Below are positions 42,780 to 51,792 of a stretch of DNA of 64,000 nt, piece by piece. The notes below the pieces were generated by a model. That model was not told the DNA's origin. It saw nothing but the letters and a program-made list of their open reading frames with translations, and did no database searches. Within the stretch, counting starts at the first letter, position 1, and every line of letters starts with the position of its first letter. The position numbers and the translations under genes are program-made. The DNA is taken from the NCBI GenBank assembly GCA_012840465.1, contig DULJ01000048.1:1-64000 (forward strand), written 5' to 3'. The stretch is from Caryophanales bacterium. GTDB lineage: Bacteria > Bacillota > Bacilli > Bacillales > Bacillaceae_J.

Positions 42780-44458
42780 TGTTCTTCCATCATCTTTATA
42801 ACTAAGTTTGATGCCTTTCGTCCAACACTTTTTGCTAAAGACGATGTTAAACGAACACTTAAATCTGTATTTCCACTATCCTCAATATCTTTAATTGCAC
42901 GAATTATTTCATTATTAATTAAGTCTAAATCTTCCTGTCCTGGGCGCTCCGCCTCGACCCCATCAACCAATGAAAATAATGCACCTAGCTTTTCAAAGGA
43001 TTCAATATCATAGGCCATTGCAGGTATCTTTTTCGTAGCAGCTTCTAGTTCTTCTAAACTTCTCAATGTAATACGTGCAGCTGACTTTTTCGACATGACA
43101 TGTACATTTACACCTGAGTCACGAAGTGCTATTAAACGATTGGATTGCATTCCATGTGATAAAAAAGCGCCAGATATTGCATTCCCTGGAATGAATGAGA
43201 CAACTGGATGACCAGCTAATCTCGCAGAAGCATACGCATACACTGCAGCAGCACATGCTTGGTGAATTCCAAGTAGTTCTTCATGATACCCATAGGCCTG
43301 ACTAGGAACGTCAACAATAGCGACAATAGCACGCTTTTCACTATCTTGGTCTAATTCGATAGCTTCACGAACATGCTTTGCAATTGTCCATCCTTCCAGT
43401 AATCCAACTTCACCTTTTTTAGCACGCGGAAAACGATTATGAGTGTCTGGGACAACTGCAATGTAACGAACCTTTTGATCTCCAATCATACTATCTGCAA
43501 CTCGAACGGAAGGAAGGGTTCCTATTTCCTCCGCACCATTACGGAGTAAATTAAACCACGTTTGACCTCTGCCAGCTGATTTTTCATATTCAGGATTTTT
43601 CTTCTCTTTTTTCATGTTTATGTTGGTAGCCTGATTGCACAACTTACGTGCTTCTTCAGGTGTCATACGTTCCGTTGGGTTAACGCTCTCTAGTATAGAT
43701 AAATATCTGTCCACTTGTTTTGTTCTTTCTTGGAGAACATATTCACCACATATAATAGAAGAAACTGCTTCTTTAATCAAGGCGGTATCATCTTCAGTTA
43801 GTATATCCGCATATCCGATAAGAGTTCTTTGGTTTCCACCAATGGTCCCCCAGATTAGTTGGCGATTTTTCGAATCAAACTCACGGACGCCCGCTTCCTG
43901 TTCAATTACTTCCGGTCCATTTAATCCAAGACGTCCCTGACGTGTCATAATCAAGGCACTACAAAGACCGGCTGTAATTGACATGCCACCAAACGCACCA
44001 ATGTTTCCTGGAATGATGCCTATAACAGGTACATACTGGCGTAAAGCTACAATCGCTGCCCCAATTTCGGCGATGGATAACAAACCATAATTTGCTTCTT
44101 GTAGCCTTACACCACCAGAATCAAACAAAATGATGGGAATCGTTTTTACTCCATTTTCACAATCCCTGCGTGCCATTTCAAGAGCACTGGAAATTTTCGC
44201 TCCAGATACCTCTCCGATACCCCCACCTTGGAAATTCCCTTCAATCGAAATAACTACTACGGATTGGGTATTCAGTGTTCCCTTTGCAATAATAACTCCA
44301 TCATCACTTTGGGGTACAATTCCTTGTGGCTCTAAATGAGGAGATTCAATCCCAGCGAAAGGACCCATTAATTCACGAAAAGTCCCATTATCTAATAACT
44401 GCTTGGCACGTTCACGACCGTTACATTCCACGATACTTTGTCTTACTGTTTTAATCAT
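42770..44458 (-). CDS. mdcDE: Malonate decarboxylase beta-gamma fusion protein
   Basis: 562 residues. Residues 1 to about 275 are the beta subunit (MdcD) carboxyltransferase: IEGNFQGGGIGEVSGAKI, FDSGGVRLQEANYG, GNIGAFGGMSITAG. A charged linker (MKKEKKNPEYEKS, near 282-294) leads to the gamma subunit (MdcE): FPRAKKGEVGLLEGW, VDVPSQAYGYHEELLG, PVVSFIPGNAISGAFLSHG. In Klebsiella and Pseudomonas these are two proteins. Together they decarboxylate malonyl-S-ACP to acetyl-S-ACP. GGAGGTGAG precedes ATG 44458, which overlaps mdcC by 8 bases. The fusion is read in one uninterrupted frame. Confidence 0.94.
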   Translation of the reverse strand: MIKTVRQSIVECNGRERAKQLLDNGTFRELMGPFAGIESPHLEPQGIVPQSDDGVIIAKGTLNTQSVVVISIEGNFQGGGIGEVSGAKISSALEMARRDCENGVKTIPIILFDSGGVRLQEANYGLLSIAEIGAAIVALRQYVPVIGIIPGNIGAFGGMSITAGLCSALIMTRQGRLGLNGPEVIEQEAGVREFDSKNRQLIWGTIGGNQRTLIGYADILTEDDTALIKEAVSSIICGEYVLQERTKQVDRYLSILESVNPTERMTPEEARKLCNQATNINMKKEKKNPEYEKSAGRGQTWFNLLRNGAEEIGTLPSVRVADSMIGDQKVRYIAVVPDTHNRFPRAKKGEVGLLEGWTIAKHVREAIELDQDSEKRAIVAIVDVPSQAYGYHEELLGIHQACAAAVYAYASARLAGHPVVSFIPGNAISGAFLSHGMQSNRLIALRDSGVNVHVMSKKSAARITLRSLEELEAATKKIPAMAYDIESFEKLGALFSLVDGVEAERPGQEDLDLINNEIIRAIKDIEDSGNTDLSVRLTSSLAKSVGRKASNLVIKMMEEQWN

Positions 44459-44747
44459 TACTACTCACCTCCAATGCTTGGGCCAGACGAATTGCCACTA
44501 CACCAGGTGTTGCACCAAAGTCATTAATTTTAATTTGAGCTGAGACATCATGCTGGGTAAAAAATCGTTCCAAAACTGCTTCCCATGTCCGATTAAATCC
44601 TTTAATACCTGTTCGAATCGTTACTTCTGCCACCAATTTGTCGGAAGGCTCCATAACAATCTCTAAATCACCTGAACCTACAACACCTACATGGGCTGGA
44701 CGGTCAATATTCTTTGTTGCTGGAAATATATATTCCATTCTTTCCAC
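44451..44747 (-). CDS. mdcC: Malonate decarboxylase acyl carrier protein (delta subunit)
   Basis: 98 residues, the standard MdcC length. HVGVVGSGDLEIVME near residue 25 carries the serine that receives the prosthetic group, and DFGATPGVVAIRLAQALE closes the protein. GTG 44747 is chosen because it lies 6 bases after GGAGGTG; ATG 44762 lies inside the end of mdcB at that same site. It carries acetyl or malonyl groups between MdcA, MdcH and MdcDE. Confidence 0.93.
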   Translation of the reverse strand: MERMEYIFPATKNIDRPAHVGVVGSGDLEIVMEPSDKLVAEVTIRTGIKGFNRTWEAVLERFFTQHDVSAQIKINDFGATPGVVAIRLAQALEVSSND

Positions 44748-44748
44748 A

Positions 44749-45609
44749 TCAAACACCTCCATTTATTGTGTAACATTCATCGTCAATCGAAACTTCTATT
44801 TTATCTGCCTGAATTTTATCTAAAAGAAGTGTAGCGGCCAGTAGATCAGCACTACCCCCGGGAGATATATTACGCCTTGTAAACTCTTTATCTAGTTTTT
44901 TCAACGTTTCAAGTTTACCGGTTTTTAACAAGGCGATGGCTTGTTGTTTAGCATATGATAGTGCTTCTAAGCCCCCCCTATGTAAAATACATGTGTCATC
45001 CAGATGGGCCATTAATGATAGTAGCGTCATCAAACGGGCGAATTCTTCTGTCAATCCAAATGCACGTGCCTTCTTAAGCATCGGTATTGAGAATCTTATA
45101 ATATGGGGAAAACCTTGCTGGGCCTCCCCTTTTGCTCCATTGACTCCAAACTTGTTAATCACTTTTGAGCCATTGGTAGCGGCAACTGGACAATATCGGT
45201 CTGAAAACCGGGCAATTGCGCCAGAAGTTGAGGCAATTTCCTCAATGGAAAAAGTCCCTTTATCCATTGCTGAAGCTGATACAAGGAGCCCAAGTGCCCA
45301 TATCGCGCCTTTATGTGTATTGACACCATTTGTAGCTTGTAACATCCTCTTTTCACCTTCTCGGCCTATGGCTGCAATTTTTTCCCGGATTGATTGAGAA
45401 GGCTCCAGTCCATGGCTAATGTAGGCTATTTCTACAAATGTTTCTTTTAATGATTCCGCAGACTTTTTCATTAGTTCTACCGTTAAATCGTGGTGGGCTC
45501 CGGTGTTAGCCATGTCTACTAGCCCAGGCTTCGGTGTTAACTCTACTTCTTCAATTAAAGATTGAACGGCTGCTTCACCAACATAGTGACTGAAAGAATA
45601 CTTATCCAC
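44749..45609 (-). CDS. mdcB: Triphosphoribosyl-dephospho-CoA synthase
   Basis: 286 residues of the CitG/MdcB family: AAVQSLIEEVELTPKPGLVD, NTGAHHDLTVELM, GVNTHKGAIWALGLL, HLDDTCILHRGG and ISPGGSADLLAATLLL are all family segments. It joins dephospho-CoA to ATP-derived ribose to make the prosthetic-group precursor. GTG 45609 lies 6 bases after AGGAGG, 13 bases past the mdcA stop; longer readings run into mdcA. Confidence 0.93.
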   Translation of the reverse strand: MDKYSFSHYVGEAAVQSLIEEVELTPKPGLVDMANTGAHHDLTVELMKKSAESLKETFVEIAYISHGLEPSQSIREKIAAIGREGEKRMLQATNGVNTHKGAIWALGLLVSASAMDKGTFSIEEIASTSGAIARFSDRYCPVAATNGSKVINKFGVNGAKGEAQQGFPHIIRFSIPMLKKARAFGLTEEFARLMTLLSLMAHLDDTCILHRGGLEALSYAKQQAIALLKTGKLETLKKLDKEFTRRNISPGGSADLLAATLLLDKIQADKIEVSIDDECYTINGGV

Positions 45610-45622
45610 TTCACTCCTCCTT

Positions 45623-47284
45623 TTACCAGCTTCTGAATTTTGCTGGCGGTTCATATAATCCCTCTGACCATTCAACGAGATCCTCAATGCTTTTTGCGGC
45701 CAGTAATGAGCGTTTAGCATCGGTGCGGCGAATATTCAAATCCTCCGGAAGTGCTATTAGCCCTTCTTGACGCATTTTATCGACTTTTTTCACATCATGA
45801 GTTAAACCAACAGATGTTACTCCGGCCACAGCAGCAATCAATTCTCTTCGTTTTTCTAAGCTGTCTGTTTTATATAAATAAGCAATACCTTCCTCTGTAA
45901 CAACATGTGTTACATCCTCACCATAAATCATGACCGGTGCCGTCGCGAGTCCAGCATCTTTTTTCACATCAATTGCATCCAATGACTCCACAAAAACCGG
46001 TTTGTTTCCAGCCTGAAATGTTTCAACTACCTGTACAACTAATTTCCTTCCCCGTGCTAACGGGTCTTTCGATGTCATCATATTTAACCATGCTGGAGTA
46101 GAATGGCGACGTCCACCTGGATTATGTCCCATATTTGGGGCTCCACCGAATCCTGCTAATCGACCACGTGTTACTGTGGATGAATTTCCGTAAGGATCCA
46201 TTTGTAATGTTGAGCCAATGAATAAGTCAACAGCGTATTGTCCTGCCAATTGTGATAATGTCCGATTTGAACGTAAACTGCCATCACGCCCGGTAAAAAA
46301 AACATCACGGCGAGAAGCAATGTATTTCTCCATTCCTACTTCGCCACCAAAACAATGGATACTTTCAACCCAACCACTTTCAATAGCCGGAATCATCGTT
46401 GGATGAGGATTTAATGCCCAGTGTTTGCAAATTTTCCCTTTTAGACCTAACGACTCACCATATGTTGGCAGCAACAATTCAATCGCAGCCGTATTAAAAC
46501 CAATTCCATGGTTTAATGACTGGACGTTATGTTTTTCGTAAACCCCTCGAATGACCATCATTGCCTGTAAAATATGTATATCAGTGATATGGCGAGGGTC
46601 CCTTGTAAATAGTGGCTCCAGTTCAGATGGCTTATCAGCTACCACGATAAAATCAACCCATGAACCTGGAATATCAACTCGTGGGAGTTCCTCACATAAT
46701 TCATTCACCTGTACAATCACAATGCCATCTCGGAATGCGGCAGCTTCAACTAAAGTAGGTGTTTCTTCCGTATTCGGCCCAGTATAAAGATTTCCTTGAT
46801 AATCGGCTTTGTCCGCAGCTACAAGTGCAACAGATGGAATCAAATCAACAAAAAGACGTCCATAGAGTTCAATATAAGTATGGATTTCCCCCATCGTGAG
46901 CTTACCATCTTCGAGCATCTGTGCCATCCGAAGGCTTTGCGGACCAGCGTAAGCAAAATCGATTTTACTAGCAATTCCTTTCTCAAATATATCAAGATGT
47001 TCCGGTCTTGAAATACTTGAAATGATCATGTGCAAGTCATGCAACTTACTCGGATTAGTTTGCGCAAGTGCCTCAGAAAGAAATGAAGCCTGTTTTTGGT
47101 TATTCCCTTCCAAAACAACACGGTCACCTGGTCTAATCAGTTTTTCCATTACTTCCACAATGCGATCTGTAGGGATGACCATTCCTTCTACAAGTCCCCG
47201 TATACTTTCAATTCGCTTCGTCTTCGCATCAAGTCTTGTTGCCCAAGACTTTTTTCGATTTATCGTTTGTACACTATTTTCCAT
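45623..47284 (-). CDS. mdcA: Malonate decarboxylase alpha subunit (acyl-carrier-protein transferase)
   Basis: 553 residues, the expected MdcA length. Segments RPGDRVVLEGNNQKQASFL, YAGPQSLRMAQMLEDG, DPRHITDIHILQAMMVIRGVYEKH, and FGGAPNMGHNPGGRRH place it in the CoA-transferase-like family. It exchanges acetyl-S-ACP for malonyl-S-ACP. Start ATG 47284 behind AGGGAG, 22 bases after mdcH. Confidence 0.95.
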   Translation of the reverse strand: MENSVQTINRKKSWATRLDAKTKRIESIRGLVEGMVIPTDRIVEVMEKLIRPGDRVVLEGNNQKQASFLSEALAQTNPSKLHDLHMIISSISRPEHLDIFEKGIASKIDFAYAGPQSLRMAQMLEDGKLTMGEIHTYIELYGRLFVDLIPSVALVAADKADYQGNLYTGPNTEETPTLVEAAAFRDGIVIVQVNELCEELPRVDIPGSWVDFIVVADKPSELEPLFTRDPRHITDIHILQAMMVIRGVYEKHNVQSLNHGIGFNTAAIELLLPTYGESLGLKGKICKHWALNPHPTMIPAIESGWVESIHCFGGEVGMEKYIASRRDVFFTGRDGSLRSNRTLSQLAGQYAVDLFIGSTLQMDPYGNSSTVTRGRLAGFGGAPNMGHNPGGRRHSTPAWLNMMTSKDPLARGRKLVVQVVETFQAGNKPVFVESLDAIDVKKDAGLATAPVMIYGEDVTHVVTEEGIAYLYKTDSLEKRRELIAAVAGVTSVGLTHDVKKVDKMRQEGLIALPEDLNIRRTDAKRSLLAAKSIEDLVEWSEGLYEPPAKFRSW

Positions 47285-47306
47285 GATTCATTCTCCCTTC
47301 ACTTTT

Positions 47307-48239
47307 TCACCCGTTTTGCATTTCCTTTTCTACCATAAATAGACAATCGGCAAAACCATTATCTGCAATAGACATCACTCTTGCACCGGGAAATGCCTTT
47401 GTTGCTAGCCGTGCCAGAACATTCCCTGGAGGCATTTCAATAAATAATCTTGCTCCTTTTTCATAAAGAATAGAGGAAGCATCATGCCATTTAACCGAAT
47501 GGGCTACACTTTCAGCGAGATCCCTACGAATGTCTTCGGGACCATACAGAAGACGCGCACTTTGATTGCTGACATATGGAATAAGAGGCTTATGAAAAGA
47601 AATTTTATTAAGCGCATTTGAAAGTTCCTCAGCTACAGAATCAAGGAGGGAGCAGTGTGATGGGACGCTAACGTTTAATAATGAAGTACATCTTGCCCCT
47701 TTTTGTTCTGCTCCTTTTAATACATTATTTATTGAAGAAAGTGCTCCCGAAATTGTAATTTGGTCAGGTGAATTTTTGTTTGCCAAATAAACAGGGTACT
47801 GTTCATCATTATTTTGATTGATGATGCTCTGCAAATCATATTCATCCAGACCCAAAACAACTCCCATCCCATAGCCCTCTGGGTAGGCATTTTCCATTAA
47901 CTCACCCCGAAGTTCAACTAATTCCACAGCATCTTCCATATCAATGACTCCCGACGCAACCGCGGCACCGAAAGCACCAACAGAATGTCCAGCAACAAAG
48001 TCCGGCTTCACCCCTTCTTCCTCGAAAGCCTTAAAAGTTGCGATACCAGCAATCAATAAAGAAAGCTGAACTGCTTTTGTTGAGCGAAGGGCCTCCGCTG
48101 TATGAAAACAAAATACATCTTCATCCAATAGTTGACTTATGGTAGTTAGGACTTTTTGTACTGCGGGAGTTTCTGGTAAATCATGCAATAGTCCAGGTTT
48201 TTGAGAGCCTTGGCCTGGAAACAAAAAAGCAGTCTTCAC
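47307..48239 (-). CDS. mdcH: Malonate decarboxylase epsilon subunit (malonyl transferase)
   Basis: 310 residues of the malonyl-CoA:ACP transacylase fold: FLFPGQGSQKPGLL at the N-terminus, the active-site serine in GHSVGAFGAA near 92, and the His in SVPSHCSLL near 200. It loads malonate onto MdcC from malonyl-CoA to start the cycle. GTG 48239 follows AAGGAG. It is second in the transcript after the GntR regulator gene (30 bases). Confidence 0.92.
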   Translation of the reverse strand: MKTAFLFPGQGSQKPGLLHDLPETPAVQKVLTTISQLLDEDVFCFHTAEALRSTKAVQLSLLIAGIATFKAFEEEGVKPDFVAGHSVGAFGAAVASGVIDMEDAVELVELRGELMENAYPEGYGMGVVLGLDEYDLQSIINQNNDEQYPVYLANKNSPDQITISGALSSINNVLKGAEQKGARCTSLLNVSVPSHCSLLDSVAEELSNALNKISFHKPLIPYVSNQSARLLYGPEDIRRDLAESVAHSVKWHDASSILYEKGARLFIEMPPGNVLARLATKAFPGARVMSIADNGFADCLFMVEKEMQNG

Positions 48240-48269
48240 GATAATCTCCTTCTCTCTAAGATCACTAAT

Positions 48270-48920
48270 TTATGAATCTAGTTCTTTTTGAATACTTCCG
48301 ATTACATCTTCATTATGTTTTACTAAAAGCTCTTTTAATTTAACTAAATTTCCTTCATATAAAAGTTGAATGATCATTTCATGTTCTTTCATTGATTTTT
48401 TTATATTTCCTTCACGTGAAAAGGACAAACCTTGTATTCTTAATAGTGGCTTTCCTAGGCGTAAATACATATCTTTTATCGTTTCACTTTTACTCATTCT
48501 AATAAGGCACATATGAAAAGAATGATTTAACTGAGTATAGTCCAATACATTCTCTGACGTTTTCATTTTTTCTAGGAGTTGATTCATTTCCTCTAAAAGT
48601 TTGGGATTGATTCCATTTGTTTCAATTCGTTTTAGTGCCATATTTTCTAACATATTTCTTATTTCAAGCAAATCATATATTTCATTTTTTCCGTATTCTT
48701 TTACAATTGCACCTTTTCGTGGAATTCTTTCAACGAGCCCTTCTGTTGCAAGCAGGTAAATTGCTTCCCGAACTGGAGCTCTACTCGTGCCAAATTCTTC
48801 AGCATATTCTATTTCAACTAATTTTTCATTTGGTTTTAGTTCACCTGAAATGATCTGTGATGTAATCTGTTCTGCAATAGAATTGGATAAAGAGTTATCC
48901 GTAAATCTACTTGACTCCAA
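48270..48920 (-). CDS. GntR-family (FCD) regulator of malonate genes
   Basis: 216 residues. Winged helix: NSIAEQITSQIISGELKPNEKLVEIEYAEEFGTSRAPVREAIYLLATEGLVERIPRKGAIV. The FCD effector domain follows with metal-ligand-type residues (LEIRNMLENMA, NHSFHMCLIRM, HEMIIQLL). The Acinetobacter mdc repressor MdcY is also a GntR protein, so control by malonate or malonyl-CoA is likely. TTG 48920 lies 6 bases after GGGGGA. It is the first gene of the mdc operon and divergent from madLM, and both promoters carry the same operator sequence. Confidence 0.9.
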   Translation of the reverse strand: MESSRFTDNSLSNSIAEQITSQIISGELKPNEKLVEIEYAEEFGTSRAPVREAIYLLATEGLVERIPRKGAIVKEYGKNEIYDLLEIRNMLENMALKRIETNGINPKLLEEMNQLLEKMKTSENVLDYTQLNHSFHMCLIRMSKSETIKDMYLRLGKPLLRIQGLSFSREGNIKKSMKEHEMIIQLLYEGNLVKLKELLVKHNEDVIGSIQKELDS

Positions 48921-48945
48921 ATTAAGTCCCCCTTATTGCAATTTT

Positions 48946-48967
48946 GAATATTGTCGACTGTCGATTT
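48946..48967 (-). promoter_or_regulatory. Operator 1 of the malonate regulator
   Basis: GTCGACTGTCGATTT core (48953-48967), with GAATA five bases further out. It lies directly after the mdc promoter (TTGAGT 49001-48996, 16-base spacer, TATAAT 48979-48974), so a bound repressor would cover the start of transcription. Confidence 0.6.
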
Positions 48968-48973
48968 AATTTC

Positions 48974-49001
48974 ATTATACAATTACTTTTTGAAAACTCA
49001 A
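48974..49001 (-). promoter_or_regulatory. Sigma-A-type promoter of the mdc operon
   Basis: Minus strand TTGAGT, 16-base spacer, TATAAT, about 55 bases before the TTG start of the regulator gene. Confidence 0.55.
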
Positions 49002-49080
49002 TACTTTCAAAAAATAAATTATCAAAATTTTATAAAAAATGTTTGATTTTTTGTCATGACCCGATTATTATAAGTTTTAA

Positions 49081-49102
49081 GAATACAGTCGACTGTCAAT
49101 TT
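49081..49102 (+). promoter_or_regulatory. Operator 2 of the malonate regulator, in front of madL
   Basis: GTCGACTGTCAATTT core (49088-49102), preceded by GAATA: 19 of 22 positions match operator 1. A -10-like TATAAG lies at 49069-49074 just upstream, so the layout mirrors that of the mdc promoter. Confidence 0.6.
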
Positions 49103-49162
49103 CTAGTAGTGTTATCGCTTTCTGTTAAACATTTTTACAAAAAAATATTGAGGTGAGAGACA

Positions 49163-49558
49163 ATGGTTATTTTTGGTGTATCCCTATTAGCTGTCTGTAT
49201 GTTGGTTGGCGTGTTTTTAGGAGAATTGTTTGGTCTTGCACTTGGAGTTCAAGCAAATATCGGCGGTGTTGGTATAGCCATGCTAATGCTTGTTCTGATT
49301 GTGGACTATCTTAATAAAAGAAATAAACTTAGTAAGCCTGCCCAGGAAGGTCTTAGTTTCTGGAGTGCCATGTACATTCCAATCGTAATTGCCATGGCAG
49401 CCAGCCAAAATGTAGCCGGAGCACTTGATGGTGGTCCACTAGCTATCGTGGCAGGAGTGGCTTGTGTATTTATCAGCTGGTCTCTCGTTCCACTATTAAG
49501 TAAAGGTGGAAGTAAAGATAGTCTCTATGAAGAAATAGAACAAGAAAAAGTTATCTAA
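49163..49558 (+). CDS. madL: Malonate transporter small subunit
   Basis: 131 residues with four hydrophobic helices: VIFGVSLLAVCMLVGVFLGELFG, ANIGGVGIAMLMLVLIVDY and SFWSAMYIPIVIAMAASQNV, with a charged tail. It matches MadL, which with MadM imports malonate by Na+ symport. GAGGTGAG precedes ATG 49163. It is transcribed away from the mdc operon but shares its operator. Confidence 0.92.
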   Translation: MVIFGVSLLAVCMLVGVFLGELFGLALGVQANIGGVGIAMLMLVLIVDYLNKRNKLSKPAQEGLSFWSAMYIPIVIAMAASQNVAGALDGGPLAIVAGVACVFISWSLVPLLSKGGSKDSLYEEIEQEKVI

Positions 49559-49571
49559 TGGGGGAAAGCAA

Positions 49572-50336
49572 ATGTTTGAAATAATCAGTAAGGTTTTTAC
49601 AGATAATCCATTAATCGTATCTTTTGCTATAGTTGGCGCCACCATGTATATCGCTTATTTTCTATCTAATAAACTTACAAAAGGGCGGATTCATGGGTCA
49701 GCGATTGCTATCATTCTAGGTTTAATGCTTGCTTACATTGGTGGAGTCTCAACTGGTGGCACAAAAGGATTGTCCGATATTAGCATTTTTGCCGGAATTG
49801 GTTTAATGGGTGGCGGGATGCTCCGTGATTTTGCCATTGTCGCTACCTCTTTCGGTGCTAGTTTCGATGAAATTAAAAAGGCGGGATTTTCAGGAGTGGC
49901 CTCATTATTCATCGGAGTTGTATTATCTTTTGTCATAGGTGTTATCATTGCATTAATGTTTGGTTATACAGATGCTGTTAGTCTTACAACTATTGGTGCT
50001 GGAACTGCTACTTATATTGTTGGTCCTGTAACCGGAGCGGCTATTGGTGCCTCCTCTGAAGTCATTACCATTAGTATCGCAGCCGGTCTAGTTAAATCCA
50101 TCTTAACAATGATTGGAACACCCATGGTTGCAAAATATATTGGTCTAAATAATCCACGTTCTGCCATGGTTTACGGTGGACTACTGGGAACAACAAGCGG
50201 TGTAGCCGGTGGCCTAGCAGCAACAGATCCTAAACTTGTACCTTACGGAGCAGTTACAGCAACATTTTATACAGGCCTTGGATGTTTAATGGCCCCTTCT
50301 GTGCTATTTTTAATGACAAAAGCAATTTTTGGTTAA
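49572..50336 (+). CDS. madM: Malonate transporter large subunit
   Basis: 254 residues with about eight transmembrane helices. Conserved segments KGRIHGSAIAIILGLMLAYIGG, AGIGLMGGGMLRDFAIVATSFG, and GGLLGTTSGVAGGLAATDPKLVPYGA fit MadM. It starts 14 bases after madL behind GGGGGAAAG and forms the transporter with MadL. Confidence 0.93.
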   Translation: MFEIISKVFTDNPLIVSFAIVGATMYIAYFLSNKLTKGRIHGSAIAIILGLMLAYIGGVSTGGTKGLSDISIFAGIGLMGGGMLRDFAIVATSFGASFDEIKKAGFSGVASLFIGVVLSFVIGVIIALMFGYTDAVSLTTIGAGTATYIVGPVTGAAIGASSEVITISIAAGLVKSILTMIGTPMVAKYIGLNNPRSAMVYGGLLGTTSGVAGGLAATDPKLVPYGAVTATFYTGLGCLMAPSVLFLMTKAIFG

Positions 50337-50404
50337 AACCATTATTAAGTACATGCCAACTTGAATCCAACATCAAATGAATCCTGTTAATCTTTAAATC
50401 TTAG

Positions 50405-50486
50405 AACCCATCTTGTGTCATATTTTTATCGTATTTTAAGTTCATTCTTACTACCATAATTCCTCCAACAAGATGGGTTTTTCCAT
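50405..50486 (+). terminator. Terminator-like inverted repeat with a long loop
   Basis: AACCCATCTTGT (50405-50416) and ACAAGATGGGTT (50468-50479) pair across a 51-base loop and are followed by TTTTTCC. The rest, to 50641, has no reading frame with a ribosome site and no clear signal. Confidence 0.6.
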
Positions 50487-50641
50487 TTATAATCGAAATA
50501 GTTTTGCAAAACTGATTAAACTCCATCCGCTCGGAATATCGTCTATTTAGCCTGAATAAGTGGATAGCAATGTTTATTGTTTCGCACGCTTTGGCGAGCT
50601 CAACAGACTAAAGTCGTAAATGATGATATATAATGAAGTTT

Positions 50642-51781
50642 CTACTGAACAATATCCATTTTCCTTTCCCATTTCCAAAGAAGGATTATGAATAGTACAC
50701 CCACAGCAATTAATATACAGAAGCTTGTAGGAACTAACCATTTAGGAAGACCATAGCTAATAATGCGATTGATTAAATAACTTAATCCGAAAGCGAGCAT
50801 TGAAAATACGATTGGAATTTGAACGCCAATCAGTGCAATGAAATTCGGAGCAATAGTTGAAACGGACATGGACAGTAATGCAAATGCTATTCCCAGTATA
50901 TAAATGGCTATCACCGTTAACACAATGTATTGGATAAACGAAAGATCATACCAATAGTAATCACCGATAAAGGTATAAATGGGTACTGGAAAGAACATTG
51001 CTGTATTATTTAAAGAATAAATACTAAAATAGACGGCCAAAAGTACTGTGATTACTGTCAATGTAGAGAGCAATCCAGCAACTGCTTTCTTTTTATAAAG
51101 CGACCTTCCAGTTTTCGTAGTATATTGCAGGTCGATTAATTGCCGAGAACGATCCTTAATAAAGATAGGTGACAGCACTATAACTACACTAACAATAATC
51201 ACTATCGTGACATTCAATATGAATTCCTTAAAATTAGAAAATGCGGTTTCTGGGTAAACATCATAACTTCCATTTGCTTTTATTTCTTCTAATCTTTCCT
51301 TTTGCCTCGGGCTCGCAACACTAATAGAGCTATCTATGATTTCTTTATTCTCATCATGAAACTCTATTAATCTTTCCCGTTCTTGAAGCTCCCAGAACAC
51401 ATCTACTTTTTCATCGAAGAATATTTTATCCCGAAGTGCATATTGTTCTTTATTTTCAGTATCCATATTTCTGAATGCCTTATAAGAACTTATACCAGCT
51501 TCTCTGAACTCTTTCCTTGATTGTAAAAACTGGTCTGCTACCTTCACTTGATTGTTATACGTCTTTTGGAAATCAGCCATCTCTACTCCATCCATGGTTG
51601 TTCCGTATCTTCCAATCATTTCTACACCAATATTGTATGAATCCAAAGCGGGTCGTCCATTAGGGAAGTACTTAATATGAAAATCAATCAGCAAATAATA
51701 CAAAATTGCATTGACAAGAAAGAGGACTAAAATCATTTTCCAATTCAGGATTTTCTTTATTTCATTTATGATAATTTGCAT
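50642..51781 (-). CDS. ABC-2 type transporter permease
   Basis: 379 residues: one N-terminal membrane segment, a long charged extracytoplasmic region (residues about 40-170), then five hydrophobic helices. This is the ABC-2 architecture with a big first loop, as in lantibiotic/bacitracin-type exporters and YxlG-like proteins. ATG 51781 lies 7 bases after AAGGAG; a longer frame extends into the previous gene. Last gene of the sigma-factor operon. The exported substrate is unknown. Confidence 0.82.
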   Translation of the reverse strand: MQIIINEIKKILNWKMILVLFLVNAILYYLLIDFHIKYFPNGRPALDSYNIGVEMIGRYGTTMDGVEMADFQKTYNNQVKVADQFLQSRKEFREAGISSYKAFRNMDTENKEQYALRDKIFFDEKVDVFWELQERERLIEFHDENKEIIDSSISVASPRQKERLEEIKANGSYDVYPETAFSNFKEFILNVTIVIIVSVVIVLSPIFIKDRSRQLIDLQYTTKTGRSLYKKKAVAGLLSTLTVITVLLAVYFSIYSLNNTAMFFPVPIYTFIGDYYWYDLSFIQYIVLTVIAIYILGIAFALLSMSVSTIAPNFIALIGVQIPIVFSMLAFGLSYLINRIISYGLPKWLVPTSFCILIAVGVLFIILLWKWERKMDIVQ

Positions 51782-51792
51782 TGAAATTCTCC

